From assembly GCF_029955155.1 (NCBI RefSeq), contig NZ_JAPNOZ010000006.1, positions 186,001 through 250,000 of the forward strand: a stretch of 64,000 nt of DNA, written 5' to 3'. The notes below the pieces were generated by a model that was given only the letters and a program-made list of their open reading frames with translations, ran no database searches and had not been told where the DNA came from. Made by a program: the position numbers and the translations under genes. Shown here piece by piece: positions 1-10,909 of the stretch. Origin of the DNA: Psychrobacillus sp. NEAU-3TGS (GTDB lineage: Bacteria > Bacillota > Bacilli > Bacillales_A > Planococcaceae). The number at the start of each line of letters is the position of its first letter. Position 1 is the stretch's first letter.

Positions 1-99
1 TACATCTGCAATATAACGATTTGCCTCTTGTACAAATAACGCTGCTTGTCTTGCTTGTAATCCCGAGGGTAATTTCACTTCGACTTGTTTTTCTGTCAT
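1..99 (-). CDS. crh: Crh, HPr-like catabolite repression protein (N-terminal part, runs off the window)
   Basis: The first 33 residues of an HPr-like protein are visible and the rest lies beyond base 1. Crh is the regulatory paralogue of HPr: HprK phosphorylates it on Ser46 and it then acts as a CcpA co-repressor. At position 15, where HPr carries its catalytic His, this protein has Gln (GLQARQAALFVQEAN), the hallmark of Crh. The residue after Arg17 is Gln rather than the usual Pro. ATG at 99 follows a GGAG motif. It lies 19 bases downstream of whiA, the usual Bacillus order. hprK is also in this window. Confidence 0.9.
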   Translation of the reverse strand, partial: MTEKQVEVKLPSGLQARQAALFVQEANRYIADV

Positions 100-118
100 C
101 AATATACGCTCCATTTCA

Positions 119-1060
119 CTAAATTGTTTCGCCTCTACGAAGTGCATCTGCGATTTCATCTATTTTTCGTAATCGATGGTTAATACCGGATTTACTAACA
201 TTTCCAGTGGAAACCATTTCCCCTAATTCTTTTAATGTTACATCTTGATATTCAACACGTAAACGTGCAATTTCCCGAAGTTTGTCTGGTAATTGGTCGA
301 GACCGATAGAGCTTTCTATATATCGTATATTCTCTACTTGACGAATAGCTGCACTAATTGTCTTGTTTAGATTAGCTGTTTCACAGTTAACTAAACGATT
401 TACGCTATTTCGCATATCTCTGATAATGCGGACATCCTCAAATTTCAATAAGGCACTGTGGGCTCCTGCGATGCTTAAGAAATCAGAAATTTTTTCTGCT
501 TCCTTCAAATAGGCAACAAAGCCTTTTTTCCGTTCAATCGTTTTCGCATTCAACTCAAATCCATTCATCAAATCTACTAGTGCGTCACTATGCGTTTTGT
601 ATAACGAATAAATTTCTAAATGATATGAAGACGTTTCCGGATTATTAACAGAACCTCCAGCTAAAAACGCACCTCTTAAATAAGCACGCTTACAGCAATT
701 CTTTTTCACTAACTCTTTTGAAATAGAATATTCAAATTGAAAATGATCCTTCAATATTTGTAAATCCTCTAATAACTCTTTTGCTCCATCTCGGATACGA
801 CAAATATAAACATTATTTTTTTTCAATCTCATTTTTTTTCGAACAAGCAATTCTACTTGATATGGATATAACGATTTTATCAGAGTGTACAACCTTCTAG
901 CAATTGCTGCATTTTCGGTTTGTACATCTAAACTAAGCGCTTTATTACTAAATGATAGCGATCCGTTCATTCGAATAAGTGCGGATAGTTCGGCTTTTGC
1001 ACAACATGGTTTGGACTCTTCCTGCGTCATTTCTTTTTTTGTTTCAGAAGCAAACGACAT
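119..1060 (-). CDS. whiA: WhiA, DNA-binding sporulation/cell division regulator
   Basis: 313 residues, normal for WhiA (YvcL in Bacillus), a protein with a degenerate LAGLIDADG homing-endonuclease fold and a C-terminal helix-turn-helix. The N-terminus [12 protein letters not shown] and the block [18 protein letters not shown] near residues 22-39 are family-typical. The HTH lies near residues 280-300 ([20 protein letters not shown]). In Bacillus WhiA is linked to cell division and chromosome segregation rather than sporulation alone. It sits between yvcK and crh in the conserved nudix-rapZ-yvcK-whiA-crh cluster and is probably co-transcribed with it. Confidence 0.96.
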   Translation of the reverse strand: MSFASETKKEMTQEESKPCCAKAELSALIRMNGSLSFSNKALSLDVQTENAAIARRLYTLIKSLYPYQVELLVRKKMRLKKNNVYICRIRDGAKELLEDLQILKDHFQFEYSISKELVKKNCCKRAYLRGAFLAGGSVNNPETSSYHLEIYSLYKTHSDALVDLMNGFELNAKTIERKKGFVAYLKEAEKISDFLSIAGAHSALLKFEDVRIIRDMRNSVNRLVNCETANLNKTISAAIRQVENIRYIESSIGLDQLPDKLREIARLRVEYQDVTLKELGEMVSTGNVSKSGINHRLRKIDEIADALRRGETI

Positions 1061-1123
1061 AATCCGTTTCCCCCTTTCTTGCTAATGATTACTTTCACTT
1101 GTTGAGAACTCAACTATAATCAT

Positions 1124-2080
1124 TTACGCATATTCTACTAGCCATTTCGCTACTTTCATCGCATCATGACGCACTGCACCACTATGGACGATGGAAATGT
1201 CTTTTTTCACAACTTCTAAGTTTAATGTTTCTAGTTGCTCTATATCTATTTTGACAGGTGATGCTTTTTCCTGCTTGTATAAATATTGTACATTTTCAGG
1301 GATCTCTTCATTACTAATCAATACCACATCTAAGAAATTTTCACCAACATGATCAATTAAAGCGTGAACATGATCAAATGCAGTATAATCACTCGTTTCC
1401 CCGGCCTGTGTCATTAAATTACAAATATAAACCTTCTTCGCTTTTGAACAGATAATTGCCTCTTTTATACCTTCCACCAGTAAATTCGGTAAAATACTAG
1501 TATATAGACTTCCAGGTCCAATTGCGATAATATCGGCTTCCCGTATTGTATTAATTGTTTCTGGTAACGGTTTCACATCAGATGGCGAAATAAAGACCTT
1601 CTCTATTCTCTTTCCATATGATGGAATTTTAGATTCTCCACTTACAATTTTTTGATCTTCAAATTGTGCATGGAGAGTCACTATTTGATTGGCTGCAGGA
1701 AGAACCTTCCCGTGAACCTTTAATACACGGCTCATCTCACTAATGGCATTAGCAAAATCACCTGTAATAGAAGTTAACGCTGCTAGCATTAAGTTTCCTA
1801 AAGAATGGCCTTTCAGCTCTTCTGATTTAGAAAAACGATACTGGAACATTTCTTCCACTAAAGGTTCTACATCCGAAAGTGCTGCCAATACATTTCGAAC
1901 ATCTCCAGGTGGTGGAATATCATAATCATCCCGTAATCGACCAGAACTTCCACCATCATCTGCTACAGTGACAATTGCTGTAATGTCGAGTGGGAATTTC
2001 TTTAAACCACGAAGCAATGTAGATAGTCCCGTACCACCACCAATAATAACTATTTTCTTACGGTGTTTTGTACGCTCCAT
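1124..2080 (-). CDS. yvcK: YvcK/MgfK gluconeogenesis factor, CofD-like UDP-sugar binding protein
   Basis: 318 residues. The N-terminal Rossmann-type loop GGGTGLSTLL (residues 14-23) and the DDGGSSGRLR block near residue 42 are characteristic of the CofD/YvcK family. In Bacillus the protein is needed for growth on gluconeogenic carbon sources and for correct cell-wall synthesis, and it binds UDP-sugars. It starts 4 bases after the rapZ stop and precedes whiA, so all three are likely one transcript. Nothing is truncated. Confidence 0.95.
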   Translation of the reverse strand: MERTKHRKKIVIIGGGTGLSTLLRGLKKFPLDITAIVTVADDGGSSGRLRDDYDIPPPGDVRNVLAALSDVEPLVEEMFQYRFSKSEELKGHSLGNLMLAALTSITGDFANAISEMSRVLKVHGKVLPAANQIVTLHAQFEDQKIVSGESKIPSYGKRIEKVFISPSDVKPLPETINTIREADIIAIGPGSLYTSILPNLLVEGIKEAIICSKAKKVYICNLMTQAGETSDYTAFDHVHALIDHVGENFLDVVLISNEEIPENVQYLYKQEKASPVKIDIEQLETLNLEVVKKDISIVHSGAVRHDAMKVAKWLVEYA

Positions 2081-2084
2081 TCCT

Positions 2085-2969
2085 TCATTCCTTTCTTATC
2101 GTAACATCTCTATGTGTAATAACCGTTTTATCATCTGCTTTTAATAGTTTACCAAAGTATTCAGCTAAAGTAACGGAACGATGTTGACCACCTGTACAAC
2201 CAAAAGCGATAATTAGCTGCGTTTTACCTTCTCGCTTATACTGCGGAATCATAAATAAAAACAAATCCGTTAACTTCTCGATTAATGTCTTTGTATCTGC
2301 CCATTTTAATACATAGCTAGATACCTCTTCATCCAGCCCTGATTTCGGTTTTAGTTCTTCTATATAGAACGGATTGGGAAGAAATCGAACATCAAACACT
2401 AAATCGGCATCGATCGGGATACCATGTTTAAATCCAAATGACATTATATTCACAGTAAATACTTTACTACCTTTTGACGAAAATTCATCTTGTATTTTTT
2501 CCCTTAACTGGCGGGGTTTCATCGTAGATGTATTATAAATAAATTGAGCTCTTCCTCTTAACTCAGAAAGTAACTCTCTTTCTTTTTTTATACCATCTAG
2601 CGGTAGCCCGGAATCTGCTAGTGGATGAGAGCGTCTAGTCTCTTTATATCTTCTAACTAATACTTCATCTTTTGCATCTAAGAATAATACTTTTGGAGTT
2701 ATCGTTGTAGCTTCTTGCAGCTGATTGACCGATTCCACTAAAGAATGGAACATTTCTCCCCCTCGTAAATCCATTACTGCTGCGATATTTCGAGGCTGTT
2801 TATTGGAATCGATCATTAGCTTAATGAATGTACCTAAAAGCTCTGGTGGCAAATTATCAATACAATAATACCCAAGATCTTCAAAACTCTGAATGGCAAC
2901 TGTCTTACCTGCTCCAGACATTCCTGTAATAATGACCACTTCAGTTTCTGGCTTTTGCGTACTATCCAT
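2085..2969 (-). CDS. rapZ: RapZ/YvcJ family nucleotide-binding protein
   Basis: 294 residues with a Walker A motif GMSGAGKT at residues 16-23 and the C-terminal block [11 protein letters not shown] near residue 265, both typical of the RapZ (YvcJ) P-loop family. In E. coli RapZ steers GlmZ small RNA processing. The Bacillus homologue YvcJ hydrolyses GTP and affects competence, and its RNA role is unproven. The start overlaps the end of the upstream nudix gene by 8 bases, which indicates translational coupling. Confidence 0.93.
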   Translation of the reverse strand: MDSTQKPETEVVIITGMSGAGKTVAIQSFEDLGYYCIDNLPPELLGTFIKLMIDSNKQPRNIAAVMDLRGGEMFHSLVESVNQLQEATTITPKVLFLDAKDEVLVRRYKETRRSHPLADSGLPLDGIKKERELLSELRGRAQFIYNTSTMKPRQLREKIQDEFSSKGSKVFTVNIMSFGFKHGIPIDADLVFDVRFLPNPFYIEELKPKSGLDEEVSSYVLKWADTKTLIEKLTDLFLFMIPQYKREGKTQLIIAFGCTGGQHRSVTLAEYFGKLLKADDKTVITHRDVTIRKE

Positions 2970-3444
2970 TGTTTATTTCTCCCTCCGATGTTTGCTGAAT
3001 CGTTTCTGTTATCAATGAAAAATCAGGTGTGTACACGAATGTTCCATATTGCATACCTTTTTCTTGCACAGCAAATAACAAATTTGTTCGATCGCCTTCA
3101 GCCATTGGAAGCGTGTGTAAAGCTTCTACTGGATGCCATTCTAAAAGACCTTCTCTTGTTTCATGAAATGGTGTACCTTCCAAATCCTTCGCAACAAATG
3201 TGAATAACATCCACTCATCTATTTGTTTGCCATCCTCTTCGATCACCATCGTGTATATCCCTTTTAAATGCGGTTTAATAGGTTTAGCATTCGTTTCCTC
3301 GGTAAACTCTCGAATTGCAGAAACGAGGATGGATTCTCCTGATTCCATCTTCCCGCCAGGAGCAACGTACCAGTTTCTCCTAGGCTTTTTTAATAAAAGA
3401 ACTTTGCCATCTTTGCATATTAGTAAATTTGCGATTCTTTGCAC
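2962..3444 (-). CDS. Nudix hydrolase (YvcI-like)
   Basis: 160 residues. A Nudix box is clear: GGKMESGES followed by REFTEET (residues about 31-53), fitting Gx5Ex7REUxEExGU with the last Gly replaced. These enzymes cleave nucleoside diphosphates linked to another group, and the substrate here cannot be told. First gene of the rapZ-yvcK-whiA-crh operon, overlapping rapZ by 8 bases, as yvcI does in Bacillus subtilis. Confidence 0.85.
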   Translation of the reverse strand: MQRIANLLICKDGKVLLLKKPRRNWYVAPGGKMESGESILVSAIREFTEETNAKPIKPHLKGIYTMVIEEDGKQIDEWMLFTFVAKDLEGTPFHETREGLLEWHPVEALHTLPMAEGDRTNLLFAVQEKGMQYGTFVYTPDFSLITETIQQTSEGEINNG

Positions 3445-3500
3445 GAATTGTCACTCCACATCTATCATGTGTTAATAATTTTATTATACATTAATTTTCA

Positions 3501-3541
3501 CAAAAAGAGGCTGCTTCACGATTAAAATCGCGAAACAGCCT
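3501..3541 (-). terminator. Rho-independent terminator of trxB
   Basis: Read on the minus strand, AGGCTGTTTCGCGAT pairs with ATCGTGAAGCAGCCT across a 4-base loop (3508-3541) and is followed by CTTTTTG. It lies 100 bases downstream of the trxB stop and separates trxB from the yvcI operon. Confidence 0.85.
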
Positions 3542-3641
3542 GTTCAACTATTTCTTATATAAAAGGGGGGTCAATTTATATTTCTAACTATACGCTATAA
3601 TTGTTTCAAGCAGGTTACAAATCGATTAAGAAATAATTAAA

Positions 3642-4604
<963 letters not shown>

Positions 4605-4661
4605 CTACATTGCTTCTACCATCAATCTATAGGATTTTTATACCTGCTTCAACTTTTATGC

Positions 4662-6188
4662 CTATGCGTCAAATAATGGCAAAAATTGCATGAGTTCATT
4701 TACATATTTCGTCAGGGTAGAAGTTGTAATTCCGTATTCTTCTGCGTATTGCTTTTTTGTTACATTTTTCTTTCGGGAAGATTCAAACATATATTCCGTT
4801 GCAGCTGCAAGTGCTCGTGGATTTTTGAAGCCGTACGCCTTTTTTAACGCACGTTCCACCAACACAAACCACATTTGAAATAAAAATGTAGCCGATTGCT
4901 CTAAAGGCTTGTGTTTTTCATAAAGTAAGTCCGTAGCAGCAATGGCTCTTAAAAAAGCTTTCTCAGCTACAGATTTTTCGTTAAATGAATGCCCTAAAGA
5001 ATTTGCCAAAAATAATTTTTCCATTGTCGTCAATTCTTCTACTACAATCCATTTTGGATGGGAAATAATTTCTTGACGATGCGCTGATTTTCCCAACAGA
5101 TAAAAACCTAATATTCGCTCACTCACATGTTGGTTCTGTAACTTTTCTAAAATGAATTCCTTTTGGTTCTCCATCTGCGATTCATCTAGATCTTTTATAT
5201 GTGGCAACCAAGGTTCAAATCCTGCTTTTTCGGGATCTAATTTTAATAATGTATTCCAAGCGCTTTTCGCAACTTCTTCATGTCCCGAGAAGTAGGCAGA
5301 ATGAGATAACCAAAAATAAAAACCTGGATCCCCTTCAAATCCTTTACGTTGCAAACTTCTTAACCATTTAAATGCTTGTTCGTATTTGCCGATTAGTGCA
5401 AATGTAGCACCTAATTTATAACGATGCTCGATGAAGTAAGGATTAATTTTAGATAAAAATTCAGTGATCTCTTCTAACTCTTCCGTATTTTTTTCATAAT
5501 AATAAATAACGGCTAAATTACAGAGCGCATGAATATTACCTCTGTTTTCCCTTAACACTTCATGAAGCAGTGCCTTTGCTTGTTCCTCTTCCCCAATATA
5601 AAAATAGGCAAGCGCCAAATTATTAAATGCTGCCCAAAAATCAGGATATTGCGTAATAATGTCTTCTAGCAATTCAACCGCTTCTGGAAATTTCCCTTGT
5701 TCCATTAACCGACGAGATTTTTCCTGTAAAAAAAGAGCTTCCGAGGACGGTGCATCCACTTGAAGAGAAAGAACATCTTCCTGCTCCGTGAAATCTACTA
5801 TTTCCATCGCATCCTCTGTATATTCTCCGTTTATATTCATCTCTAAATATTTTTTGGCAAAACGATTCGCATCCATAAAATTTCCTATATGAGCGTTCAC
5901 CTCTGCCAAAAAGAAAACGATTTCTGGGTCACTTGGGTTGACTGTATAAGCATGTCTCAAAAGTTCATGCGCTACATCGAATTTATCTAATTCCATTTGT
6001 AAAATGGCATATTGCATTAAAATAACTGGGTCATCTGGGCTTAAATCTACCGCTCTTTTTAAATATTTATGGGCTTTCTCATATTTTTCTTTTTGTAGCT
6101 CATCTAAAGCTTTTTTATAGTAATAATCGCCCGTAGGCAAAAATGAAATAATATTTTCCTTAAAAACCTTTTTACTTTTTTTATCCAA
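4662..6188 (-). CDS. Tetratricopeptide-repeat protein (YvcD-like)
   Basis: 508 residues. Successive TPR-like helical pairs fill the first 300 residues (for example KALDELQKEKYEKAHKYLKR and EALFLQEKSRRLMEQGKFPE). The C-terminal part contains a possible helix-turn-helix-like segment (AEEYGITTSTLTKYVNEL). No signal peptide, so cytosolic. Start codon TTG at 6188, chosen because GGAGG lies 6 bases upstream. It occupies the yvcD position between the his operon and trxB. Function unknown; probably a protein-protein scaffold. Confidence 0.85.
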   Translation of the reverse strand: MDKKSKKVFKENIISFLPTGDYYYKKALDELQKEKYEKAHKYLKRAVDLSPDDPVILMQYAILQMELDKFDVAHELLRHAYTVNPSDPEIVFFLAEVNAHIGNFMDANRFAKKYLEMNINGEYTEDAMEIVDFTEQEDVLSLQVDAPSSEALFLQEKSRRLMEQGKFPEAVELLEDIITQYPDFWAAFNNLALAYFYIGEEEQAKALLHEVLRENRGNIHALCNLAVIYYYEKNTEELEEITEFLSKINPYFIEHRYKLGATFALIGKYEQAFKWLRSLQRKGFEGDPGFYFWLSHSAYFSGHEEVAKSAWNTLLKLDPEKAGFEPWLPHIKDLDESQMENQKEFILEKLQNQHVSERILGFYLLGKSAHRQEIISHPKWIVVEELTTMEKLFLANSLGHSFNEKSVAEKAFLRAIAATDLLYEKHKPLEQSATFLFQMWFVLVERALKKAYGFKNPRALAAATEYMFESSRKKNVTKKQYAEEYGITTSTLTKYVNELMQFLPLFDA

Positions 6189-6200
6189 GATAATCCTCCG

Positions 6201-6235
6201 AAAAATAATAAGGAACGTCGAAAGCGTTCCTTATT
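6201..6235 (-). terminator. Terminator of the his operon
   Basis: AATAAGGAACG at 6207-6217 pairs with CGTTCCTTATT at 6225-6235. On the minus strand it is followed by ATTTTTC. It lies 29 bases after the hisI stop and directly before the ribosome binding site of the TPR gene. Confidence 0.8.
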
Positions 6236-6263
6236 AGTATAATCTTCAGTATATCATAAAGTA

Positions 6264-6890
6264 TTATTTTTTATCGGCTTTCTCTTCATGTCTTTTTTGG
6301 AGTACTTGTAGCAAATCATAAAAGCTGACTTGTTGATTTTGTAATAGGACGAGTAGGTGATAAATTAGATCTGCCGCTTCCCATTTCAACTCTTCTGCAT
6401 CATCGTTTTTAGAAGCAATAATAACTTCGGCAGACTCTTCTCCTACTTTTTTACAGATTTTATCTACGCCTTTTTCGAATAGATACGTCGTATACGCTCC
6501 TTCTGGCATTGTTTGCTGTCTTTCCTTAATCGTATTAATAAGTGAAGTGACCACATTATAACCAACAGTCTCGTCAAACTTTTCTAAACTGTTATGGAAG
6601 CAAGTATTCTCCCCAGTATGGCAAGCAGGTCCAGTAGGTAAAACTTCTACCACTAAAGCATCTGAGTCACAGTCCGTACGAATAGACACTACTTTTTGTG
6701 TATTTCCCGATGTTTCTCCCTTATGCCATAATTCTTGTCTACTTCTGCTGAAGAACCATGTTTCTTTTGTTTCTACTGTTTTTTTATACGATTCCTCGTT
6801 CATATAAGCGAGCGTTAGTACTTCACGTGTAATGGCATGCTGTACGATTACTGGGATAAGTCCATTGTCATCATATTTTAAGTTGGTCAT
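6264..6890 (-). CDS. hisI: HisIE, bifunctional phosphoribosyl-AMP cyclohydrolase / phosphoribosyl-ATP pyrophosphatase
   Basis: 208 residues in two domains. The cyclohydrolase part (about 1-110) has the metal motif DCDSD at 73-77 and the Cys-rich loop [12 protein letters not shown]. The pyrophosphatase part (about 117-208) has [12 protein letters not shown]. It catalyses steps 2 and 3 of histidine synthesis. Last gene of the operon; its start overlaps the hisF stop by 4 bases, and a terminator follows. Confidence 0.96.
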   Translation of the reverse strand: MTNLKYDDNGLIPVIVQHAITREVLTLAYMNEESYKKTVETKETWFFSRSRQELWHKGETSGNTQKVVSIRTDCDSDALVVEVLPTGPACHTGENTCFHNSLEKFDETVGYNVVTSLINTIKERQQTMPEGAYTTYLFEKGVDKICKKVGEESAEVIIASKNDDAEELKWEAADLIYHLLVLLQNQQVSFYDLLQVLQKRHEEKADKK

Positions 6891-7642
6891 TTCACTTCGA
6901 CTCCTCTTTCACGTATGTAATTTTTCACTTCAGCTACACTCGTTTCTTTGAAATGAAAAATGGAGGCTGCAAGCGCTGCATCCGCATTTGCTTCTGTAAA
7001 AGCCGCCAGTATATGTTCGACATTTCCGGCTCCACCACTGGCAGTAACAGGAATGGAAACAGCTTCCTTCACTTGTTTCGTAATCTCGATATCATAGCCA
7101 TCCTTTTCCCCGTCACGATCCATGCTTGTCAGTAAGATTTCCCCTGCCCCAAGCTTCTCTACTTCTTTCGCCCAGTCTACCGCTTTCCAGTCTGTTTTCT
7201 TTTGACCGCCATGTGTGTAGACGAACCAGTCCTGCTCTTCCTTCGACCACTTCACGTCAATAGCAGCGATAATTTTATTGGAACCGAAAGCTTTTGCACC
7301 TTCTGTAATAACAGCAGGATTGCTTATTGCCGCACTATTGATAGATACTTTGTTTGCACCAGCATCCAGTAGCTGTTGCATATTCTCCGTAGTACGAATT
7401 CCCCCACCGACGATTAATGGGATAGAAATTTGAGCTGCTGTTTTTTTCACTGCTTCTAGCATCGTATCACGACCTTCTACAGACGCAGAAATATCTAAAA
7501 ATACGAGTTCATCTGCTCCTTCTTTATCGTAGAATGCAGCTAACTCCGCCGGATCTCCAGCGTCTCTTAGTCCGACGAATTGAATTCCTTTTACAACACG
7601 CCCATCTTTCACATCTAGGCATGGGATAATTTTCTTTACCAT
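6887..7642 (-). CDS. hisF: Imidazole glycerol phosphate synthase cyclase subunit HisF
   Basis: 251 residues, (beta/alpha)8 barrel. The catalytic aspartates are in CLDVKDG (Asp10) and AAIDVK (about residue 128), and phosphate-binding GGG and ASGGAG loops are present. It normally works with the glutaminase HisH, which channels ammonia through the barrel. Three of the four positions I recall as gating the ammonia tunnel look conserved and one has Lys where others have Arg. Odd: there is no hisH in this operon. Overlaps hisA by 7 bases. Confidence 0.96.
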   Translation of the reverse strand: MVKKIIPCLDVKDGRVVKGIQFVGLRDAGDPAELAAFYDKEGADELVFLDISASVEGRDTMLEAVKKTAAQISIPLIVGGGIRTTENMQQLLDAGANKVSINSAAISNPAVITEGAKAFGSNKIIAAIDVKWSKEEQDWFVYTHGGQKKTDWKAVDWAKEVEKLGAGEILLTSMDRDGEKDGYDIEITKQVKEAVSIPVTASGGAGNVEHILAAFTEANADAALAASIFHFKETSVAEVKNYIRERGVEVK

Positions 7643-8379
7643 TTTGTAACCTCCTGTAATGCTTCTGTCAATGTGAAACGGTTATTGTATAATGCTTTTC
7701 CTGTAATGACCCCACGCACCGTCGTATCCTTTGCCAGTTTTGCTACTTCTCCTAAATCTTCTAGTGAGCTTATCCCACCTGAAACGATTACGGATAACCC
7801 TGTTGCCTTTGCAAGCTCTTTGTTTGCTTTTAAATTTGGCCCTTGAAGTGTTCCATCGGTTGCGATATCTGTAAAAATAACATGCTTAGCACCTTTGGAA
7901 GCAAAATACTGACCTACTTCTATAGCAGATTGAGAAGATGTCTCTAGCCAACCATGAGTCGCTACCATGCCGTCTTTTGCATCTAAACCGATGACGATTC
8001 GGTCACCGCCAAACTCTTCTAACAATTCTACTACTAGCTCTGGCTTTGCTATTGCGAGACTTCCGATAATGACACGCGTTACTCCGTTCGTTAAATAAAA
8101 ACTCACATCTTCCTTTGAACGAATACCTCCACCAATTTGCACGCTGACAGGAAGCTCCTTAGCGATTCGGATAACTTCGTTTGCATGGATCTTCTCTCCA
8201 TCTTTTGCACCATCCAAATCGACTAGATGAATCCAAGTTGCTCCTTCATTTGCAAATTTTTTAGCCATATCAAATGGTGAATCACCATAAATTGTTTCTT
8301 GCTCATAATCTCCTTGATATAAACGGACACATTTTCCACCCTTCATATCAATTGCTGGATAGACTTGAATGGACGTCAT
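7636..8379 (-). CDS. hisA: ProFAR isomerase HisA
   Basis: 247 residues, a TIM barrel related to HisF. It opens with the catalytic block [17 protein letters not shown] (Asp11), and the second catalytic Asp is in IGLDAKDG. It converts ProFAR to PRFAR, step 4 of histidine synthesis. It begins only 14 bases after the hisB stop, where Bacillus subtilis would have hisH. Complete. Confidence 0.96.
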   Translation of the reverse strand: MTSIQVYPAIDMKGGKCVRLYQGDYEQETIYGDSPFDMAKKFANEGATWIHLVDLDGAKDGEKIHANEVIRIAKELPVSVQIGGGIRSKEDVSFYLTNGVTRVIIGSLAIAKPELVVELLEEFGGDRIVIGLDAKDGMVATHGWLETSSQSAIEVGQYFASKGAKHVIFTDIATDGTLQGPNLKANKELAKATGLSVIVSGGISSLEDLGEVAKLAKDTTVRGVITGKALYNNRFTLTEALQEVTKW

Positions 8380-8393
8380 TTTGTTTCCCCCTA

Positions 8394-8990
8394 TTATGTA
8401 AGCAGTCCTTTTGTCGAAGGTACACCCTTTACTCGTTCATCTTTTGTAATCGCATCATCAATTGCACGAGCTAGTGCCTTGAAAATAGCTTCAATCATAT
8501 GATGTGTATTGACCCCGTAGTGTACGATTACGTGTACATTCATCCGTGCTTCCAGTGCAAATTTCCATAAAAATTCATGTACAAGCTCCGTATCAAAATT
8601 CCCAACTTTTTGCGTAGGAAATTGAGCGCGGAATTCTAAGTGTGGTCGGTTTGAAATATCAATTACTACTTGTGCTAATGCATCATCCATTGGCACAAAT
8701 GCGTTTCCGTATCGTTTGATGCTTTTTTTATCTCCTAGCGCTTCTTTTACTGCTTGACCAAGTACGATTCCGATATCCTCTGTTGTATGGTGGTCATCGA
8801 TGTGTGTATCGCCATTCGCTTTGATCGTTGCGTCAAATAATCCATGTTTTGTAAATAAATCAAGCATATGATCCATGAATGGAACGCCCGTATCAATTTC
8901 CGCTTTTCCTTCTCCATCTAAATCTATCTCCACCCACACTTTTGTTTCATTGGTCATTCTGTCTATTTTCGCCGTTCTTTTATTTGTCAA
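8394..8990 (-). CDS. hisB: Imidazoleglycerol-phosphate dehydratase HisB
   Basis: 198 residues from the TTG at 8990, close to the family length of about 195. I chose TTG because an AAGGGGG site lies just upstream and the protein then begins LTNKRTAKIDRMTNETK, as in relatives. Reading further upstream would only run through hisD in another frame. The start overlaps the hisD stop (ATTGA). Metal-binding motifs DDHHTTEDIG and GVNTHHMIEA are present. It dehydrates IGP to imidazole acetol phosphate. Confidence 0.93.
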   Translation of the reverse strand: MTNKRTAKIDRMTNETKVWVEIDLDGEGKAEIDTGVPFMDHMLDLFTKHGLFDATIKANGDTHIDDHHTTEDIGIVLGQAVKEALGDKKSIKRYGNAFVPMDDALAQVVIDISNRPHLEFRAQFPTQKVGNFDTELVHEFLWKFALEARMNVHVIVHYGVNTHHMIEAIFKALARAIDDAITKDERVKGVPSTKGLLT

Positions 8991-10270
8991 TTTAAATCCC
9001 CCTTCTCCCAACTTCTCGATTCGACCGAGCGTGCATGCCCTTCTAATTGTTCCAGTCTTGCAAGGCGTGCTATTTTTGGATATTGCGCTTGCCACATTTC
9101 TTCTGAATAATAGACAACGCTCGTTTTCTTTACAAAATCATCGACACATAGTCCGCTTGAAAAGCGTGCTGTGCTATTAGTAGGTAACACATGATTCGTA
9201 CCAGCAAAATAATCTCCAACTGGTTCACTGCTAAATCTACCGATAAAAATGGCGCCGGCATGATTGATTTTTTCGCAAACTGCTTCTGCATGCTCCGTCA
9301 TAATTTCTAAATGCTCTGGTGCAAGCTCGTTAATAGCTGATATAGCTTGCTCTAATGTCTCGGCAATATAAATACATCCGAAGTTTTCAATAGAAGCTCT
9401 AGCTATTTCTTCTCTAGGAAGTTGTTTCAATTGGTTTTCCACTTCTATTGCAACTTGCTCTGCTAGTTTTTCACTCGTTGTCACTAGCACTGAACACGCA
9501 AATCGGTCATGCTCCGCCTGTGCCAATAAATCCGAAGCTACCTCGTCTGCATAAGCCGTATCATCCGCAAGTACCGCTATTTCACTTGGTCCTGCAATCA
9601 TATCGATCGCAACTTTTCCAAACACTTCTCTTTTTGCAAGTGCCACGAAGCTATTCCCTGGACCTGTAATTTTATCCACTGCTTTAATTGTTTCGGTTCC
9701 GTAAGCAAGCGCAGCAATCGCTTGTGCTCCACCTACCTTATAGATTTCAGACACCCCTGCAATACGAGCTGCTACTAATACCGAAGCCGGTAGCTTGCCA
9801 TCTTTTGATGGTGGGGATACAATCACTACCCGTTTCACCCCTGCTACAAGTGCTGGGATTGCATTCATCAACACGGACGACGGATACGCTGCTGTGCCTC
9901 CAGGAACATAGAGCCCTACCGCATCGAGTGGCGAAATTTTATATTGAATATAAGAGTTCTTAGCTAATGGGAAATCTATATTTTGTCGTGCTTGCTCGGA
10001 GTGAAATAAACGGATATTGTTAGCCGATTCTTCTAAATCTTCAATCAATTGCGGGTCGAAGCTAGCGAATGCCTCATCCATTTCTTCTTTAGTTACTTGT
10101 AAAGAAGCTAGTTTTGCACCATCCCATTTTTCTGTATAAGCAGACAGGGCTTCGTCTCCCTTTTGTTTCACCTGCTCGATTACCTCACGCACCGTCTCTA
10201 AGTGATTTTCATTTGCCTGTTCTACAGAACGTTGCAAGGAAATTGCATTTGTAAGCTTTTCTATTTTCAT
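8987..10270 (-). CDS. hisD: Histidinol dehydrogenase HisD
   Basis: 427 residues, normal length. Conserved blocks include GLYVPGGTAAYPSSVLMN, GPGNSFVALAK, AGPSEIAVLAD and ELAPEHLEIM, which carry zinc and NAD contacts. It oxidises histidinol to histidine in two NAD-dependent steps. It lies 9 bases after hisG and overlaps hisB. Complete. Confidence 0.97.
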   Translation of the reverse strand: MKIEKLTNAISLQRSVEQANENHLETVREVIEQVKQKGDEALSAYTEKWDGAKLASLQVTKEEMDEAFASFDPQLIEDLEESANNIRLFHSEQARQNIDFPLAKNSYIQYKISPLDAVGLYVPGGTAAYPSSVLMNAIPALVAGVKRVVIVSPPSKDGKLPASVLVAARIAGVSEIYKVGGAQAIAALAYGTETIKAVDKITGPGNSFVALAKREVFGKVAIDMIAGPSEIAVLADDTAYADEVASDLLAQAEHDRFACSVLVTTSEKLAEQVAIEVENQLKQLPREEIARASIENFGCIYIAETLEQAISAINELAPEHLEIMTEHAEAVCEKINHAGAIFIGRFSSEPVGDYFAGTNHVLPTNSTARFSSGLCVDDFVKKTSVVYYSEEMWQAQYPKIARLARLEQLEGHARSVESRSWEKGDLN

Positions 10271-10279
10271 AGGGCTCCC

Positions 10280-10909
10280 CTACCTTTTGATCAATTCGTT
10301 TTTTAATTGTGCAACAAATGCACGAATCCGTTCACTTTTAACTCGGTAGCTTACTGGATTGACGATTAAGCGAGAGGATATATCGACAATTTTTTCATAT
10401 TCGACTAAGCCATTTTCTTTTAATGTTTGGCCCGTAGAAACAATGTCTACGATGCGATCAGCTAATCCAATCATCGGCGCCAATTCAATAGAACCATTAA
10501 GTTCAATAATCTCCACTTGCTCTCCCTTTTCTTTATAAAAGTTTGTCGCAATAGTAGGATATTTCGTCGCAACTCTTGGTGCTATTTCGTTCATCATCGT
10601 ATTAGGTAATCCTGCTGTTGCAATATAACAATTACTAATATGCAAATCGAGTAATTCATGAACATCGCGTAGCTGCTCTAATAGCACGTCTTTTCCAGCG
10701 ATACCGATGTCAGCAACTCCATGCTCCACATAAACTGGGACATCCATTGGCTTCGCTAGTATAAATTGTATTCTTTCTTCTGGTGCCTCGACAATCAGCT
10801 TTCTAGAGTCATTAATCTCTTTCGGAAGATCGAACCCAGCTTCTACAAACAATTCATATGCTTCTTCGAAAATACGCCCTTTCGGCATTGCAATTGTTAA
10901 CTCATTCAC
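10280..10909 (-). CDS. hisG: ATP phosphoribosyltransferase catalytic subunit, short form (HisG)
   Basis: 209 residues from the GTG at 10909, the length of the short HisG that needs HisZ as regulatory subunit. The start was chosen because AGAAGGTGG lies 8 bases upstream and the protein then begins [16 protein letters not shown]; the ATG at 10933 lies too far inside hisZ. Phosphate-binding block near the C-terminus: [16 protein letters not shown]. It overlaps hisZ by 8 bases (GTGAATGA), so coupling with its partner is likely. Confidence 0.94.
   Translation of the reverse strand: MNELTIAMPKGRIFEEAYELFVEAGFDLPKEINDSRKLIVEAPEERIQFILAKPMDVPVYVEHGVADIGIAGKDVLLEQLRDVHELLDLHISNCYIATAGLPNTMMNEIAPRVATKYPTIATNFYKEKGEQVEIIELNGSIELAPMIGLADRIVDIVSTGQTLKENGLVEYEKIVDISSRLIVNPVSYRVKSERIRAFVAQLKNELIKR

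Noticed and set aside
8875-9180. 101-residue plus-strand frame over hisB/hisD
   Set aside because: Antisense to two clear his genes, no ribosome site, no family signal.
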